A program made the position numbers and the translations under genes. This document shows, piece by piece, positions 30,294 to 38,933 of a stretch of DNA of 64,000 bases (position 1 is its first letter; every line of letters starts with the position of its first letter). The stretch is from Aeromonas australiensis (GTDB lineage Bacteria; Pseudomonadota; Gammaproteobacteria; Enterobacterales; Aeromonadaceae): contig NZ_CDDH01000100.1 in NCBI RefSeq assembly GCF_000819725.1, forward strand, positions 1 to 64,000. The letters are read 5' to 3'. Below the pieces are notes generated by a model that was not told the origin of the DNA, ran no database searches, and was given only the letters and a program-made list of their open reading frames with translations.

Positions 30294-30612
30294 GGGTTTC
30301 CTCGAAATGGGCCCGGTTTCACCCGCCAGCAGGGTCTGTGAAATGGCGCCCTGACCAGATAACTAAATCAGGCTGGCCTACCAGTGTATACGCGCAGGCT
30401 TGCCCAGGCGATCTTGATTGCATCAGCCTGTGGACCAGCTCGGGTTTATCTCACGTTTTTTGGTGAGGGGGCGCCATGGGACCAGAGGGATGCTGGTTGC
30501 CTCAAGGGGTAACCGATGCTCCATCATTGCCCCACCGGGTTCATCTCGATGAAAAAGCGCCGGAGCTGGGTCCGGCGCGTTGGGTATTTATTGCGAGGGT
30601 GACAGGTGGCGG
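30294..30612. other. intergenic region
   Basis: Promoter side of the leftward GGDEF gene and the terminator of the lipoprotein gene (30552-30578). No gene seen. Confidence 0.5.
30552..30578 (-). terminator. intrinsic terminator of the SlyB-like gene
   Basis: Minus-strand GCGCCGGA / TCCGGCGC stem, 6-base loop, followed by T5. Confidence 0.8.
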
Positions 30613-31080
30613 TTAGTTGACCACCGCCACGTTGATGCTGCCATTGCCCTGGGTCATGCGGACGCGGGCGCCCGGGGTGAAGGTGGGGCTGGCTTTCTGC
30701 ACCACCACGATGGCTTCGCCATTCTCTTTCTTGATCTCCAGCTCGACCCCGTCGACCTGATTCATCTTGTCGCCGACAGCCTTGCCTGCCGCGGCACCGG
30801 CGATGGCGCCGCCTGCGGTTGCGATGTCGCGTCCGGTGCCGCCACCGACTGTGCTGCCCAGCAGGCCGCCGACTACGGCACCGCCAATGGTGCCTATCAG
30901 GGAGTTCTCATCGGCCTGGATCTTGACCGGGCGGGTGGAGATGATGGTGCCGTAACTGACGGTTTGTACCTGTTTGGCACGGTCCTTGGTGTAGACATCG
31001 CCAGAGTAGATATCGCTATTGGCGCAACCGGTCACGGTGGTAGCGGCCAGCAGGGCAATAAGGGTCATACGTTTCAACAT
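30613..31080 (-). CDS. SlyB/Pcp-like outer-membrane lipoprotein
   Basis: A 155-residue lipoprotein with a glycine-zipper 2TM domain. The signal peptide ends in the lipobox VTGC; Asn-Ser after the Cys suggests outer-membrane sorting. The glycine zipper reads IGTIGGAVVGGLLGSTVGGGTGRDIATAGGAIAGAAAGKAVG. The C-terminal YDGVELEIK-like part (VDGVELEIKKENGEAIVVVQ) matches SlyB, which in enterics is PhoP-controlled and stabilises the envelope. The start has GGAGG 7 nt upstream, making it clearly better than an in-frame upstream ATG. Confidence 0.88.
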   Translation of the reverse strand: MLKRMTLIALLAATTVTGCANSDIYSGDVYTKDRAKQVQTVSYGTIISTRPVKIQADENSLIGTIGGAVVGGLLGSTVGGGTGRDIATAGGAIAGAAAGKAVGDKMNQVDGVELEIKKENGEAIVVVQKASPTFTPGARVRMTQGNGSINVAVVN

Positions 31081-31216
31081 GATGGGCCTCCGGGGCTGCA
31101 TAAAACTTGAACAATTCGAGTGCTGCAGTGAACTGTACTGCAAGCTTGTGGTACATGAAATCAGCGAAATGTAACCAATTATGTAACCTGTTACGGCGAA
31201 ATGCCCCGGTGGCGAA

Positions 31217-31675
31217 TTATTCTGTTAGGCGCTTGACCAATACCAACCGGTGCTCGCCAGCGCCAAAATAGTCTGCTACTTCTTCAACCAATTGATAACC
31301 AAGGCGATAGTAAAGACGTTGCGCAGGATTGGCAGGATCGACCGTGAGCCGCAGTTCGCCGACCTGCAGCGCCTGCTGGTGTGCCTCCATCTGGCGCATC
31401 ATTCGTTCGGCCAGACCAAAGCCGCGGGCCTCGGGCAGTACTGCCAGCGAGAGCACCCAGCCTTGCGACCGCTCCTGACCGAAGCCACCCAGTACATACC
31501 CCACCAGTTGCCCCTCGTATTCGGCAACCAGCAACAACTCGGGCCACAAATCCATCGCCTGCCGGAAGAAGAAGGCGGGATAGACATCGTCACCAAACAC
31601 CTTGGCATCGATCTGCCAGATGGCATGCATATCGGCATGGGTGGCGGTGCGTAGCAGGGGGGGGTTGTGGTGCAT
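31217..31675 (-). CDS. GNAT acetyltransferase (RimI-like)
   Basis: A 152-residue GNAT. The acetyl-CoA motif is VLPEARGFGLAERMMRQME, preceded by GWVLSLAVLP. NPAQRLYYRLGYQLVEEVADYFG near the end is the typical RimI-style Asn/Tyr region. The substrate is unknown; it could acetylate a protein N-terminus or a metabolite. It stands alone. Confidence 0.85.
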   Translation of the reverse strand: MHHNPPLLRTATHADMHAIWQIDAKVFGDDVYPAFFFRQAMDLWPELLLVAEYEGQLVGYVLGGFGQERSQGWVLSLAVLPEARGFGLAERMMRQMEAHQQALQVGELRLTVDPANPAQRLYYRLGYQLVEEVADYFGAGEHRLVLVKRLTE

Positions 31676-31788
31676 CAGGACTCCATGGGTATCAAACGGA
31701 TCAGCAACGCCGCTGACCTTGGGGTCAACGGCAGCAAAGGAGTCATAGGGTAGTGGTCATCCCCTGCCGGATGCAAGGGATAGCGCGG

Positions 31789-32193
31789 TTATGGCGGCAG
31801 GGGGCGGCTCTGGGGCAGTTTGGGGGCTTTGCGCAAGCCGTCGAGCAGGTGGCGAAGGGTGAGCCAGGGGTGGCGCAACAACATGCGCGGGCCGCTCCAC
31901 TTCATCACCTGCTGGATCTGTTTGCGCATCGCCGGGGCGTAGCAGTGGATATTGCAGTTGGCGCAGGTGGGTTTGTGGCCATGGCCATAACGGCAGCGAC
32001 GAAGGCGCTGATGGGCGAAATCCCGCAACTGGCGACAGTGGCGGCAATGGGGATCCTGATGATGGTGCTGGCAGTAGAGGCGGATCATGGCGCTGACCGT
32101 CTGCTGCTCGCGCATGAGTCTGGGATGGTAACTCGCCTTTTTGCTGGCTGCGGCGTGTGAGGCCCGGGCTGGGCTGGCATGATGACTTTTCAT
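31789..32193 (-). CDS. YgbA-like 'nitrous oxide-stimulated promoter' family protein
   Basis: A 134-residue Cys/His/Arg-rich protein resembling E. coli YgbA, an NsrR-controlled gene linked to nitric oxide stress. The conserved core has HCRHCRQLRDFAHQRLRRC, then PTCANCNIHCYAP and VMKWSGPRMLLRHPWL. The paired Cys could bind metal. The start giving MKSHHASP is chosen: AGGAG is 10 nt upstream, while the next ATG upstream is almost on top of it. No NsrR site was looked for in detail. The terminator that follows on the plus side belongs to the next gene. Confidence 0.82.
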   Translation of the reverse strand: MKSHHASPARASHAAASKKASYHPRLMREQQTVSAMIRLYCQHHHQDPHCRHCRQLRDFAHQRLRRCRYGHGHKPTCANCNIHCYAPAMRKQIQQVMKWSGPRMLLRHPWLTLRHLLDGLRKAPKLPQSRPLPP

Positions 32194-32252
32194 GGCCGCC
32201 ATTCTCCTGACCTGTTCGCTTGGGGTGTTGATACAGGTCAAAAGGGGGGGAT

Positions 32253-32277
32253 AAAAACAGGGCCCGCGGGCCCTGTG
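32253..32277 (-). terminator. intrinsic terminator of the aminopeptidase gene
   Basis: A perfect 20-bp palindrome centred on GGGCCCGCGGGCCC, starting 3 bp past the stop codon, followed on the minus strand by T5. Confidence 0.8.
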
Positions 32278-32280
32278 TCA

Positions 32281-34083
32281 TCAGATGAGGCTGGTTGCCT
32301 GCTCCAGCCAGGCGAGATCCTCGCCCTCGAGCAGCGGGCTCAGGCGGCGGAACACCTCGACATGGTATTCGTTGATCCAGCGGAATTCGGCCGGGCTCAG
32401 CAGGCTGCGGTCGATCAGACGGGTATCGAACGGTACATAGGTCAGGCGCTCGAAGCCCAGCATCGGCAGCTCGCCGATCTGCTCCAGCTCGGTGACCACC
32501 ACCAGGTTTTCACAACGGATGCCAAAGCCATCTTCCCGGTAGTAGCCCGGCTCGTTGGAGAGCACCATGCCCGGCTGCAGCGCCACCATGTTCCCTTTCG
32601 GTGAGATACGCTGAGGGCCTTCGTGCACGCTCAGGAAGTGGCCGACGCCGTGACCGGTGCCGTGGTCATAGTTGTAACCGGCTTGCCAGAGCGGCATGCG
32701 GGCCAGCACATCGAGCTGGATACCAGCGGTACCGCGCGGGAAGCGGGCCTGATCCAGCGCGATATGGCCCTGCAGCACCCGGGTGAACATCGCCTTCTCC
32801 TCGTCACTTACCTCACCCACCTTGATGGTGCGGGTGATATCGGTGGTGCCATCCAGATACTGGGCTCCGGAGTCCAGCAGATAGAGGCTGTCCTGACCAA
32901 ACGCGCGCGGGGTGCCATTGGTGTGGTTGTAGTGGCACATGGCGGCGTTGGGGCCGAGTGCGGAGATGGTATCGAAGCTTGGCTCGACGTAGTGCGCCTG
33001 CTCGCGGCGGAACGTCTCTACCTGATCAGCCAGGGTGGCTTCATCCACCCCTTCGAACTCGCCGGAGGCGATCAGCCGATCCAGCCAGGCGAGGAAGCGG
33101 GTCATGGCCACGCCATCGCGCAAATGGGCTGCACGCATGCCGATCAGTTCGATCTCGTTCTTGCACGCTTTCGGCAGCATGGTGGGGTCTTGCCCTGCCA
33201 CCAGAATGGCGCCCGCCTCTTCCATGACGAGCTGGGTCCAGGCGTTGGCGCTGTCCGGATCGGCCAGCACCTTCTGCTGATCTTCACCGATGCGTTGCAG
33301 CACGTCGCCCAGCTTGTCGATGGGGTAGACGGAGACATCCTGCCCAACGTGCTGGGTGAAAGCGAAGCAGTCAATCTTGTCGGTATCGACGAAGAAATCC
33401 ATGCTGGTGTTGGCGTAGAGCACCGCAAAACCCAGCACCACCGGCAGCCGGTCGATGTCGCGGCCGCGCAGGTTGAGCAGCCAGTTGATGGGCTCGGCCT
33501 GGGTCAGCAGCACGGCATCCAGCCCGCGCTTGCGCAGGTCGGCCGCCAGCTGTTCACGTTTGGACTGGCTGGACTGGCCTGCCAGCTCCTCGCTGTAGAG
33601 GATGACCGGGCTCTTGGTCGGCTCCGGGCGATCGCTCCAGTTCAGGTCGATGGGGTTCTGCTCGACGCGGATCAGCTCGATACCGCGATCGGCCAGCACG
33701 GCCTTGGCATTCTTGTACCAGGTCAGGCTGTGCAGGCGGGCATCAAAGCTAACCCGGGAGCCTGACGGCAGTTGCTCGGCCAGCCACTGCACATGCGGAT
33801 TTTCAATGAGGTGGAGGAATTCGAACAGTTCGGCGGGAGTTTGCATCCGCGCCTGCACCGTATAGCGACCATCGACAAAGAGGGCTGCCCGCTGGGCCAT
33901 GATGATGGCGACCCCGGCAGAGCCGTTGAAACCGGTGAGCCAGTCAAGCCGCTCGGCATAGGCGGGGATGTACTCGCCGAGGTGTTCATCATCGTGGGGG
34001 ACGATAAAGGCGTCCAACTCCTGCATGGCCAGCTCGGCCCTGACTTGGGCGACGCGGGTTTCAATTATCTCGAAATTATTCAT
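32281..34083 (-). CDS. aminopeptidase P family protein (M24B), long form
   Basis: A 600-residue Xaa-Pro aminopeptidase with two creatinase-like N-terminal domains and a C-terminal M24 pita-bread domain. This is the three-domain layout of eukaryotic cytosolic APP1 and many bacterial homologues, longer than E. coli PepP (441). Metal ligands lie in LDSGAQYLDGTTDITR, HGTGHGVGHFLSVHEGP and NEPGYYREDGFGIRCEN. It removes N-terminal residues next to proline from peptides in the cytoplasm. The GntR regulator gene is 33 bp upstream in the same direction, so they are probably co-transcribed. Confidence 0.93.
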   Translation of the reverse strand: MNNFEIIETRVAQVRAELAMQELDAFIVPHDDEHLGEYIPAYAERLDWLTGFNGSAGVAIIMAQRAALFVDGRYTVQARMQTPAELFEFLHLIENPHVQWLAEQLPSGSRVSFDARLHSLTWYKNAKAVLADRGIELIRVEQNPIDLNWSDRPEPTKSPVILYSEELAGQSSQSKREQLAADLRKRGLDAVLLTQAEPINWLLNLRGRDIDRLPVVLGFAVLYANTSMDFFVDTDKIDCFAFTQHVGQDVSVYPIDKLGDVLQRIGEDQQKVLADPDSANAWTQLVMEEAGAILVAGQDPTMLPKACKNEIELIGMRAAHLRDGVAMTRFLAWLDRLIASGEFEGVDEATLADQVETFRREQAHYVEPSFDTISALGPNAAMCHYNHTNGTPRAFGQDSLYLLDSGAQYLDGTTDITRTIKVGEVSDEEKAMFTRVLQGHIALDQARFPRGTAGIQLDVLARMPLWQAGYNYDHGTGHGVGHFLSVHEGPQRISPKGNMVALQPGMVLSNEPGYYREDGFGIRCENLVVVTELEQIGELPMLGFERLTYVPFDTRLIDRSLLSPAEFRWINEYHVEVFRRLSPLLEGEDLAWLEQATSLI

Positions 34084-34116
34084 GTCGTTAGTGCCAGATG
34101 GTTGCTATATGAGTGT

Positions 34117-34782
34117 TCAGTTTTTATGGCCGCTGGCCAGGATCCGCTTGATCGACTGACCCGCTGCTTCGATATGCTGCCTGAGCAGCACCACCGCCTC
34201 GTGCTTGCGCCGGGCGCGGCACAGTTCCAGCAATTGGGCGTGTTCACGCTCCGCCTTGTCCACCCCGTTGCTGGCAAACAGCAGCTCGAAGCGGACATAG
34301 CGGTCACAGCTCAGATTGATCTGGGCGATCAGTTCAAGTGCCTGGGGGCGACCGGCTGCCTGATAGAGGGTGGCGTGAAAGCTGTGGTTCAACTCGGCCC
34401 AATGTTCGATCTGGGTGCCTGACTCCAGGGCGTGATCAAACTGGGCGAGGATCGCCTCCGCTTGTGCGAAGGTGGCTTCCGTCATCTTGTCGACGGCGTG
34501 AAACAGGGTATCGGCTTCCAGCAGCGCTCGCAAATAAAAGAGCTCTTCAATGGCCGAGGCGTCCAGCATGGTGACCACGGCGCCGCGATGGGCTTCGAAC
34601 TTCACCAGCCCCTGCGCTTCCAGTTGCATCAGGGCTTCGCGCACCGGAATGCGGCTCACGGCCAGCTCTTTGGCAATCGCATCCTGACGCAAGGGGGCGC
34701 CAGCGGGGAACTCCCCACGGAGGATCCGGCCACGGAGGTTTTCCATCACCATCTGGGTTCGGGTCTTGTAGGGTGGGGTCAT
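34117..34782 (-). CDS. GntR family transcriptional regulator (FCD type)
   Basis: A 221-residue regulator. The N-terminal winged helix contains LRQDAIAKELAVSRIPVREALMQLEAQGLV, the GntR DNA-binding signature. The C-terminal all-helical FCD domain has YLRALLEADTLFHAV and the metal-binding type ELNHSFHATLY and HAQLLELC segments, placing it in the FadR subfamily. The effector is unknown, perhaps an organic acid. Located just before the aminopeptidase gene; a direct repeat in its own promoter may be its operator. Confidence 0.9.
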   Translation of the reverse strand: MTPPYKTRTQMVMENLRGRILRGEFPAGAPLRQDAIAKELAVSRIPVREALMQLEAQGLVKFEAHRGAVVTMLDASAIEELFYLRALLEADTLFHAVDKMTEATFAQAEAILAQFDHALESGTQIEHWAELNHSFHATLYQAAGRPQALELIAQINLSCDRYVRFELLFASNGVDKAEREHAQLLELCRARRKHEAVVLLRQHIEAAGQSIKRILASGHKN

Positions 34783-34810
34783 GGTCGGGTCACGATTGGG
34801 CGTTACAGAA

Positions 34811-34824
34811 TTGTATATTGTATA
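34811..34824. promoter_or_regulatory. direct heptamer repeat in the gntR promoter
   Basis: TTGTATA occurs twice in tandem. On the minus strand this reads TATACAA-TATACAA and includes a good -10 (TACAAT) about 30 bp before the regulator start; a candidate self-operator. Confidence 0.4.
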
Positions 34825-34913
34825 AAGTTTGGCTGAATCTAACCTGTCACAATGGGCAAAGGCAAGGTTTTGGCCCCTTTAACGGGGCCGATGGCGGCGT
34901 TCGGGGCTCCACA

Positions 34914-34949
34914 AAAGCAAAAATGCCGGTCAGCGTGGCTGACCGGCAT
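34914..34949 (-). terminator. intrinsic terminator of pckA
   Basis: ATGCCGGTCAGC / GCTGACCGGCAT, 12-bp stem with a 3-base loop, then TTTTGCTTTTG on the minus strand. Confidence 0.85.
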
Positions 34950-34975
34950 GATGTCACTGATACGAAGCGAGCCAG

Positions 34976-36601
34976 TTACAGCTGCGGGCCTGCCGCAACC
35001 AGACGTTTGCCTTCGTCGTTATCGGTGAAGCGCTCGAAGTTTTTGATGAAGCGCCCTGCCAGATCGACGGCCTTGGCATCCCACTCGGCCTTGTCGGCGT
35101 AAGTGTCGCGCGGGTCGAGGATCGCCGGGTTCACATCGTGCAGTGCGGTCGGGATCTCCAGATTGAAGATCGGCAGCACCTTGGTCTCGGCCTTCTCGAT
35201 GGAGCCATCCAGGATGGCGTCGATGATGGCGCGGGTATCCTTGATGGAGATGCGCTTGCCGGTGCCGTTCCAGCCGGTGTTGACCAGATAGGCCTCTGCA
35301 CCTGCCGCTTCCATCCGTTTCACCAGCTCCTGACCGTACTTGGTCGGGTGCAGGGAGAGGAAGGCTGCGCCGAAGCAGGAGGAGAAGGTCGGAGTCGGCT
35401 CTGTGATGCCGCGCTCGGTACCGGCCAGTTTGGCGGTGAAGCCAGACAGGAAGTGGTACTTGGTCTGCTCCTTGGTCAGTTTGGAGACCGGAGGCAGCAC
35501 GCCGAAGGCGTCGGCAGTCAGGAAGATCACCTTGGTGGCGTGACCTGCCTTGGAGACCGGCTTGACGATGTTGTCGATGTGATAGATGGGGTAGGAGACG
35601 CGGGTGTTCTCGGTCTTGGAGCCATCATCGAAGTCGATGGTGCCATCGGCAGCAACGGTCACGTTCTCCAACAGCGCATCGCGACGGATAGCGTGGTAGA
35701 TGTCCGGCTCAGCCTCTTCGGAGAGCTTGATGGTCTTGGCGTAGCAGCCCCCTTCGAAGTTGAACACGCCGTGATCATCCCAGCCATGCTCGTCATCGCC
35801 GATAAGTGCACGCTTGGGATCGGTGGAGAGGGTAGTCTTGCCGGTGCCGGAGAGGCCGAAGAAGATGGCGACGTCGCCATCCTGACCCACGTTGGCAGAG
35901 CAGTGCATGGAGGCAATGCCGCGCAGGGGCAGGAAGTAGTTCATCATGGAGAACATGCCCTTCTTCATCTCGCCACCGTACCAGGTGCCACCGATGAGCT
36001 GCATCTTCTCGGTCATGTTGAAGGCCACAAAGTTCTCGGAGTTGAGACCCTGCTCCTTCCAGTTCGGGTTGGTGCACTTGGCACCGTTCATTACCACGAA
36101 GTCAGGCTTGAAGGTTTTCAGCTCGGCATCGCTCGGGCGGATGAACATGTTTTTCACAAAGTGTGCCTGCCAGGCCACCTCGGTAATGATCCGCACGGCC
36201 AGGCGGGTATCCGGGTTGGCACCGCAGAAACCGTCGATCACAAACAGGCGCTTGCCGGAGAGTTGCTTGGTCACCAGGGATTTCAGATGTGACCACACTT
36301 CCGGGGTAATGGGTTTGTTATCGTTTTTACCCTGGTCAGACCACCATACAGTATCCTGGGTAGTGGCATCTTTGACGATATATTTATCTTTCGGGGAGCG
36401 ACCGGTGAAGATACCGGTGTTCACATTGACGGCGCCCAGCTCGGTCACCACACCGCGCTCGAACCCTTCCAGGTCAGAACGGGTCTCTTCTGCGAAAAGC
36501 TGCTCGTAAGAGGGGTTGCGAACGATTTCTTGGCTGTTTTTGATGCCGTACTGGTCCAGTCCTAATTGTTGGGCCAGGGTGGGTTCTGCCACGATTGTCA
36601 T
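34976..36601 (-). CDS. pckA: phosphoenolpyruvate carboxykinase (ATP)
   Basis: PckA converts oxaloacetate to phosphoenolpyruvate with ATP, the first step of gluconeogenesis. It is 541 residues (E. coli 540). Present are the substrate-site RSPKDKYIV, the P-loop [15 protein letters not shown], the kinase-2 motif [10 protein letters not shown] and [24 protein letters not shown] lies 8 nt before the ATG. It is next to hslO-hslR, as in E. coli, and opposes ppc metabolically. Its own promoter and terminator flank it. Confidence 0.97.
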   Translation of the reverse strand: MTIVAEPTLAQQLGLDQYGIKNSQEIVRNPSYEQLFAEETRSDLEGFERGVVTELGAVNVNTGIFTGRSPKDKYIVKDATTQDTVWWSDQGKNDNKPITPEVWSHLKSLVTKQLSGKRLFVIDGFCGANPDTRLAVRIITEVAWQAHFVKNMFIRPSDAELKTFKPDFVVMNGAKCTNPNWKEQGLNSENFVAFNMTEKMQLIGGTWYGGEMKKGMFSMMNYFLPLRGIASMHCSANVGQDGDVAIFFGLSGTGKTTLSTDPKRALIGDDEHGWDDHGVFNFEGGCYAKTIKLSEEAEPDIYHAIRRDALLENVTVAADGTIDFDDGSKTENTRVSYPIYHIDNIVKPVSKAGHATKVIFLTADAFGVLPPVSKLTKEQTKYHFLSGFTAKLAGTERGITEPTPTFSSCFGAAFLSLHPTKYGQELVKRMEAAGAEAYLVNTGWNGTGKRISIKDTRAIIDAILDGSIEKAETKVLPIFNLEIPTALHDVNPAILDPRDTYADKAEWDAKAVDLAGRFIKNFERFTDNDEGKRLVAAGPQL

Positions 36602-36723
36602 TATATGCTCCTGGGTTCAGAGGGGTGTAGGGTTCTATCTGGCGTCCATCCTATCACTTAGGTGGTAGAGTTTAGCGATCGCCATCAAACTTTATAAAAT
36701 ATGGGTTATTTTTGTTATTAAAG

Positions 36724-36751
36724 TTAAAGGCGGGTTTTACCCGCCTTTAAT
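36724..36751 (-). terminator. intrinsic terminator of hslO
   Basis: TTAAAGGCGGG / CCCGCCTTTAA with loop TTTTA (plus-strand order); minus-strand transcripts end in TTTAACTTTAAT. Confidence 0.8.
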
Positions 36752-37635
36752 TAGTGTAACTGGTTTGCATCATTGCCGGAAACCCTGCTGAACAGGGTTT
36801 CGACATCGATCCCATTAAACTGGTACTGGGCGCCGCAATAATCACAGTGCATGTCGATCTTGCCGAGCTCCTTCACCATCTCCTGTACCTCTTCCTTTTC
36901 TATCTGCAGCAGGGCCCCTTCGCAGCGCTCGCGGGAGCAGGTGCAGCGGAACTCGACTGCCTGCGGATCGAACACCCGCACCTTGTCCTGATGGTAGAGA
37001 CGGTAGAGGATCTCTTCTGCCTGCAGGCCGAACAGCTCTTCATCCTTGATGGTGCTGGTGAGCTGGGTCAGGTGATCGAAATCGTTGCTGTGATCCTCGC
37101 TCTGGGCCGGCAGCTCCTGCAGCATGATGCCGGCGGCGCGGGGTTCCCCTTCATGGTAGCCGGTGCGGATCCACAGCTTGGTGGCCAGCTGTTCGGAGCG
37201 GGCGAAGTAGTGCTCCAGGCAGCCCGCCAGAGTATCGGCGTCCAGCGCGATGATGCCCTGATAGCGCTCGCCCTGATCCGGGGTGATGGTGATGATCAGC
37301 TGGCCATTGCCAATCAGGCTCTGCAGCTTGCCATCGCTCGGCAGCTCCCCTTCATAGCGGGCCACGCCGCGCAGCTGCTGGTTGTTGTCACCGTTGATCA
37401 CCGCCAGACGCACCGGGCCATCGCCCTGCAACTGCACAGTGATGGAGCCTTCAAACTTGAGGGTGGCGGTCAGCAGGCTGGTGGCGACCAGCAGCTCGCC
37501 CAGCAGTTTTTGCACCTGCACCGGGTAGTTCTGGGCTTCCACTACGTGGCGGTAGGTGTGATCCAGCTGGACCAGCTCGCCACGCACTTCGTACTCTTCA
37601 AACAGATAGCGATACAGCAGATCTTGGTTGCTCAT
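36751..37635 (-). CDS. hslO: redox-regulated chaperone Hsp33
   Basis: Hsp33 binds unfolded proteins under oxidative and heat stress. It is 294 residues. The C-terminal redox switch has four zinc-ligating Cys as CxC-x30-CxxC: C231, C233, C264, C267. The N-terminal chaperone domain begins YLFEEYEVRGELVQL. Two adjacent ATGs are possible; the second, 7 nt after AGGA, is preferred. It lies 77 bp downstream of hslR in the same direction, the usual pairing. Confidence 0.95.
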   Translation of the reverse strand: MSNQDLLYRYLFEEYEVRGELVQLDHTYRHVVEAQNYPVQVQKLLGELLVATSLLTATLKFEGSITVQLQGDGPVRLAVINGDNNQQLRGVARYEGELPSDGKLQSLIGNGQLIITITPDQGERYQGIIALDADTLAGCLEHYFARSEQLATKLWIRTGYHEGEPRAAGIMLQELPAQSEDHSNDFDHLTQLTSTIKDEELFGLQAEEILYRLYHQDKVRVFDPQAVEFRCTCSRERCEGALLQIEKEEVQEMVKELGKIDMHCDYCGAQYQFNGIDVETLFSRVSGNDANQLH

Positions 37636-37712
37636 CATGTATTCCTGGCTTTTCGGTGAGGTAAATCGGGCGGGCTGGGGTTGAGGCCAGCCCGGTATCA
37701 AATCGGGGTCGG

Positions 37713-38111
37713 TCAGTACTGTTTGACCTTGAGCAACTGGCGTCGCTCCTGCTTGTCGGGGCGGCGCTCGGGGCTTGGGGCAAACTGGCTGTTGAAGCGG
37801 CGCGCCTCGCTATTCTCGGCCCGCTTTTTCAGGCTCTCGGCGGTCTCTTCATAGAGCTGCTGGGCCAGCGGGGCCGATTTGCGCTGATCACTCAAGGCCA
37901 GCACCCGCACTTCCCGTTCGTCCTGCCCCTGCCAGAAGCGGATCAGTGCGCCCACTTCCACCTGTTTGCCCGGTTTGCTGCGCTGACCATTGTAGTGCAC
38001 CTTGCCCCCGTCTATCTGATCCCGCGCCACGGAGCGGGTCTTGTAGAAACGGGCCGCCCACAGCCACTTGTCGAGACGAACCTCGAGGGCACTTTCTGCA
38101 TGATTGGGCAT
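37713..38111 (-). CDS. hslR: heat-shock protein 15, S4 domain
   Basis: Hsp15 binds 50S subunits carrying a nascent chain and helps recycle them. It is 132 residues with an S4 RNA-binding domain at the N-terminus (VRLDKWLWAARFYKTRSVARDQIDGGKVHYNGQ), followed by a highly basic tail (KQERRQLLKVKQY). The chosen ATG fits the family length; a long in-frame extension upstream is GC-rich junk. It forms an hslR-hslO unit. Confidence 0.94.
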   Translation of the reverse strand: MPNHAESALEVRLDKWLWAARFYKTRSVARDQIDGGKVHYNGQRSKPGKQVEVGALIRFWQGQDEREVRVLALSDQRKSAPLAQQLYEETAESLKKRAENSEARRFNSQFAPSPERRPDKQERRQLLKVKQY

Positions 38112-38308
38112 GAACAGGCTCCATAACGGGGAAAAGAGGTGGTCGATTATACCAGAGCACGGGGTCGGGATAGAAACCGGGCCGCCGCCGCGCGGGGCGC
38201 CAACCATCTCAAGGTGATGCAACATATGGGCAGTTTGCTGATTCACAAGGGAAAGCCGCTGCTTTATCGGGTACTCATGGTGGCTGGGAGGGGCCTTTAT
38301 ACCGCACA

Positions 38309-38341
38309 TATAAAGCTGCCGCCCCGGTTGGGGGCGGCAGC
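38309..38341 (-). terminator. intrinsic terminator of the 38368 gene
   Basis: GCTGCCGCCCC / GGGGCGGCAGC, 11-bp stem, 5-base loop, followed on the minus strand by TTTATATG. Confidence 0.75.
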
Positions 38342-38367
38342 GTTCACATCCATCGACCATATCAGAG

Positions 38368-38748
38368 TCAGAAGTGATCGTGCTGATCCGGCTTCTTCTG
38401 GTCGTGGGGGCCTTCGCTGTGGGCGATGGCGGTGCGGATCAGATCAACCCCGGCGCGGATAATCAGCACCCCCATGTTGACCAGCTTGACGCAGACCCAC
38501 ATGAAGGTGATGAGCAGGATCAGCTTGAGCACGGTCTGGAACGCTTCCAGGAAGTTCTGCTCCAGCTGAGCGGTCAGGCCGTTGGCGCTGGTCATCAGCC
38601 AGGTGTAGACCTCGCGCACAAAGGGGATGCGGCTTGGCATCTGCAGTACATCCAGTGCGGCAGGGAGCGCCTGAAAGATAACGATGCTGCCGAACAGTAT
38701 CAAAATGACACCGATGGCGATGCCGAGGAAAAAGCCGAACTGTCTCAT
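38368..38748 (-). CDS. small inner-membrane protein, unknown
   Basis: A 126-residue protein with an N-terminal hydrophobic helix (residues 3-28), a helical middle (VREVYTWLMTSANGLTAQLEQNF) and a second hydrophobic helix (about 72-100). It ends in a His/Asp/Lys-rich cytoplasmic tail (EGPHDQKKPDQHDHF). I do not recognise a family. GGAG lies 6 nt before the ATG; a longer in-frame start exists but lacks a site. Divergent from the NUDIX-PAP2 gene. Confidence 0.75.
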   Translation of the reverse strand: MRQFGFFLGIAIGVILILFGSIVIFQALPAALDVLQMPSRIPFVREVYTWLMTSANGLTAQLEQNFLEAFQTVLKLILLITFMWVCVKLVNMGVLIIRAGVDLIRTAIAHSEGPHDQKKPDQHDHF

Positions 38749-38933
38749 GGAGGGCTCCAGCATTTGCTGTGTGAAATTGAAGATAGCCGCCAATAGTAGG
38801 GAGTGCCCTCGCTCATCGCAATCTTCCGTGCACCGCCAGCGCGGCGGGAACGGCGACGATCCGGCCGCTACCGTTGCCCAACTATCTGATTTCTGGGAGG
38901 CTTGTCGCCATTGTGCATAGGGAAAGCAAATTG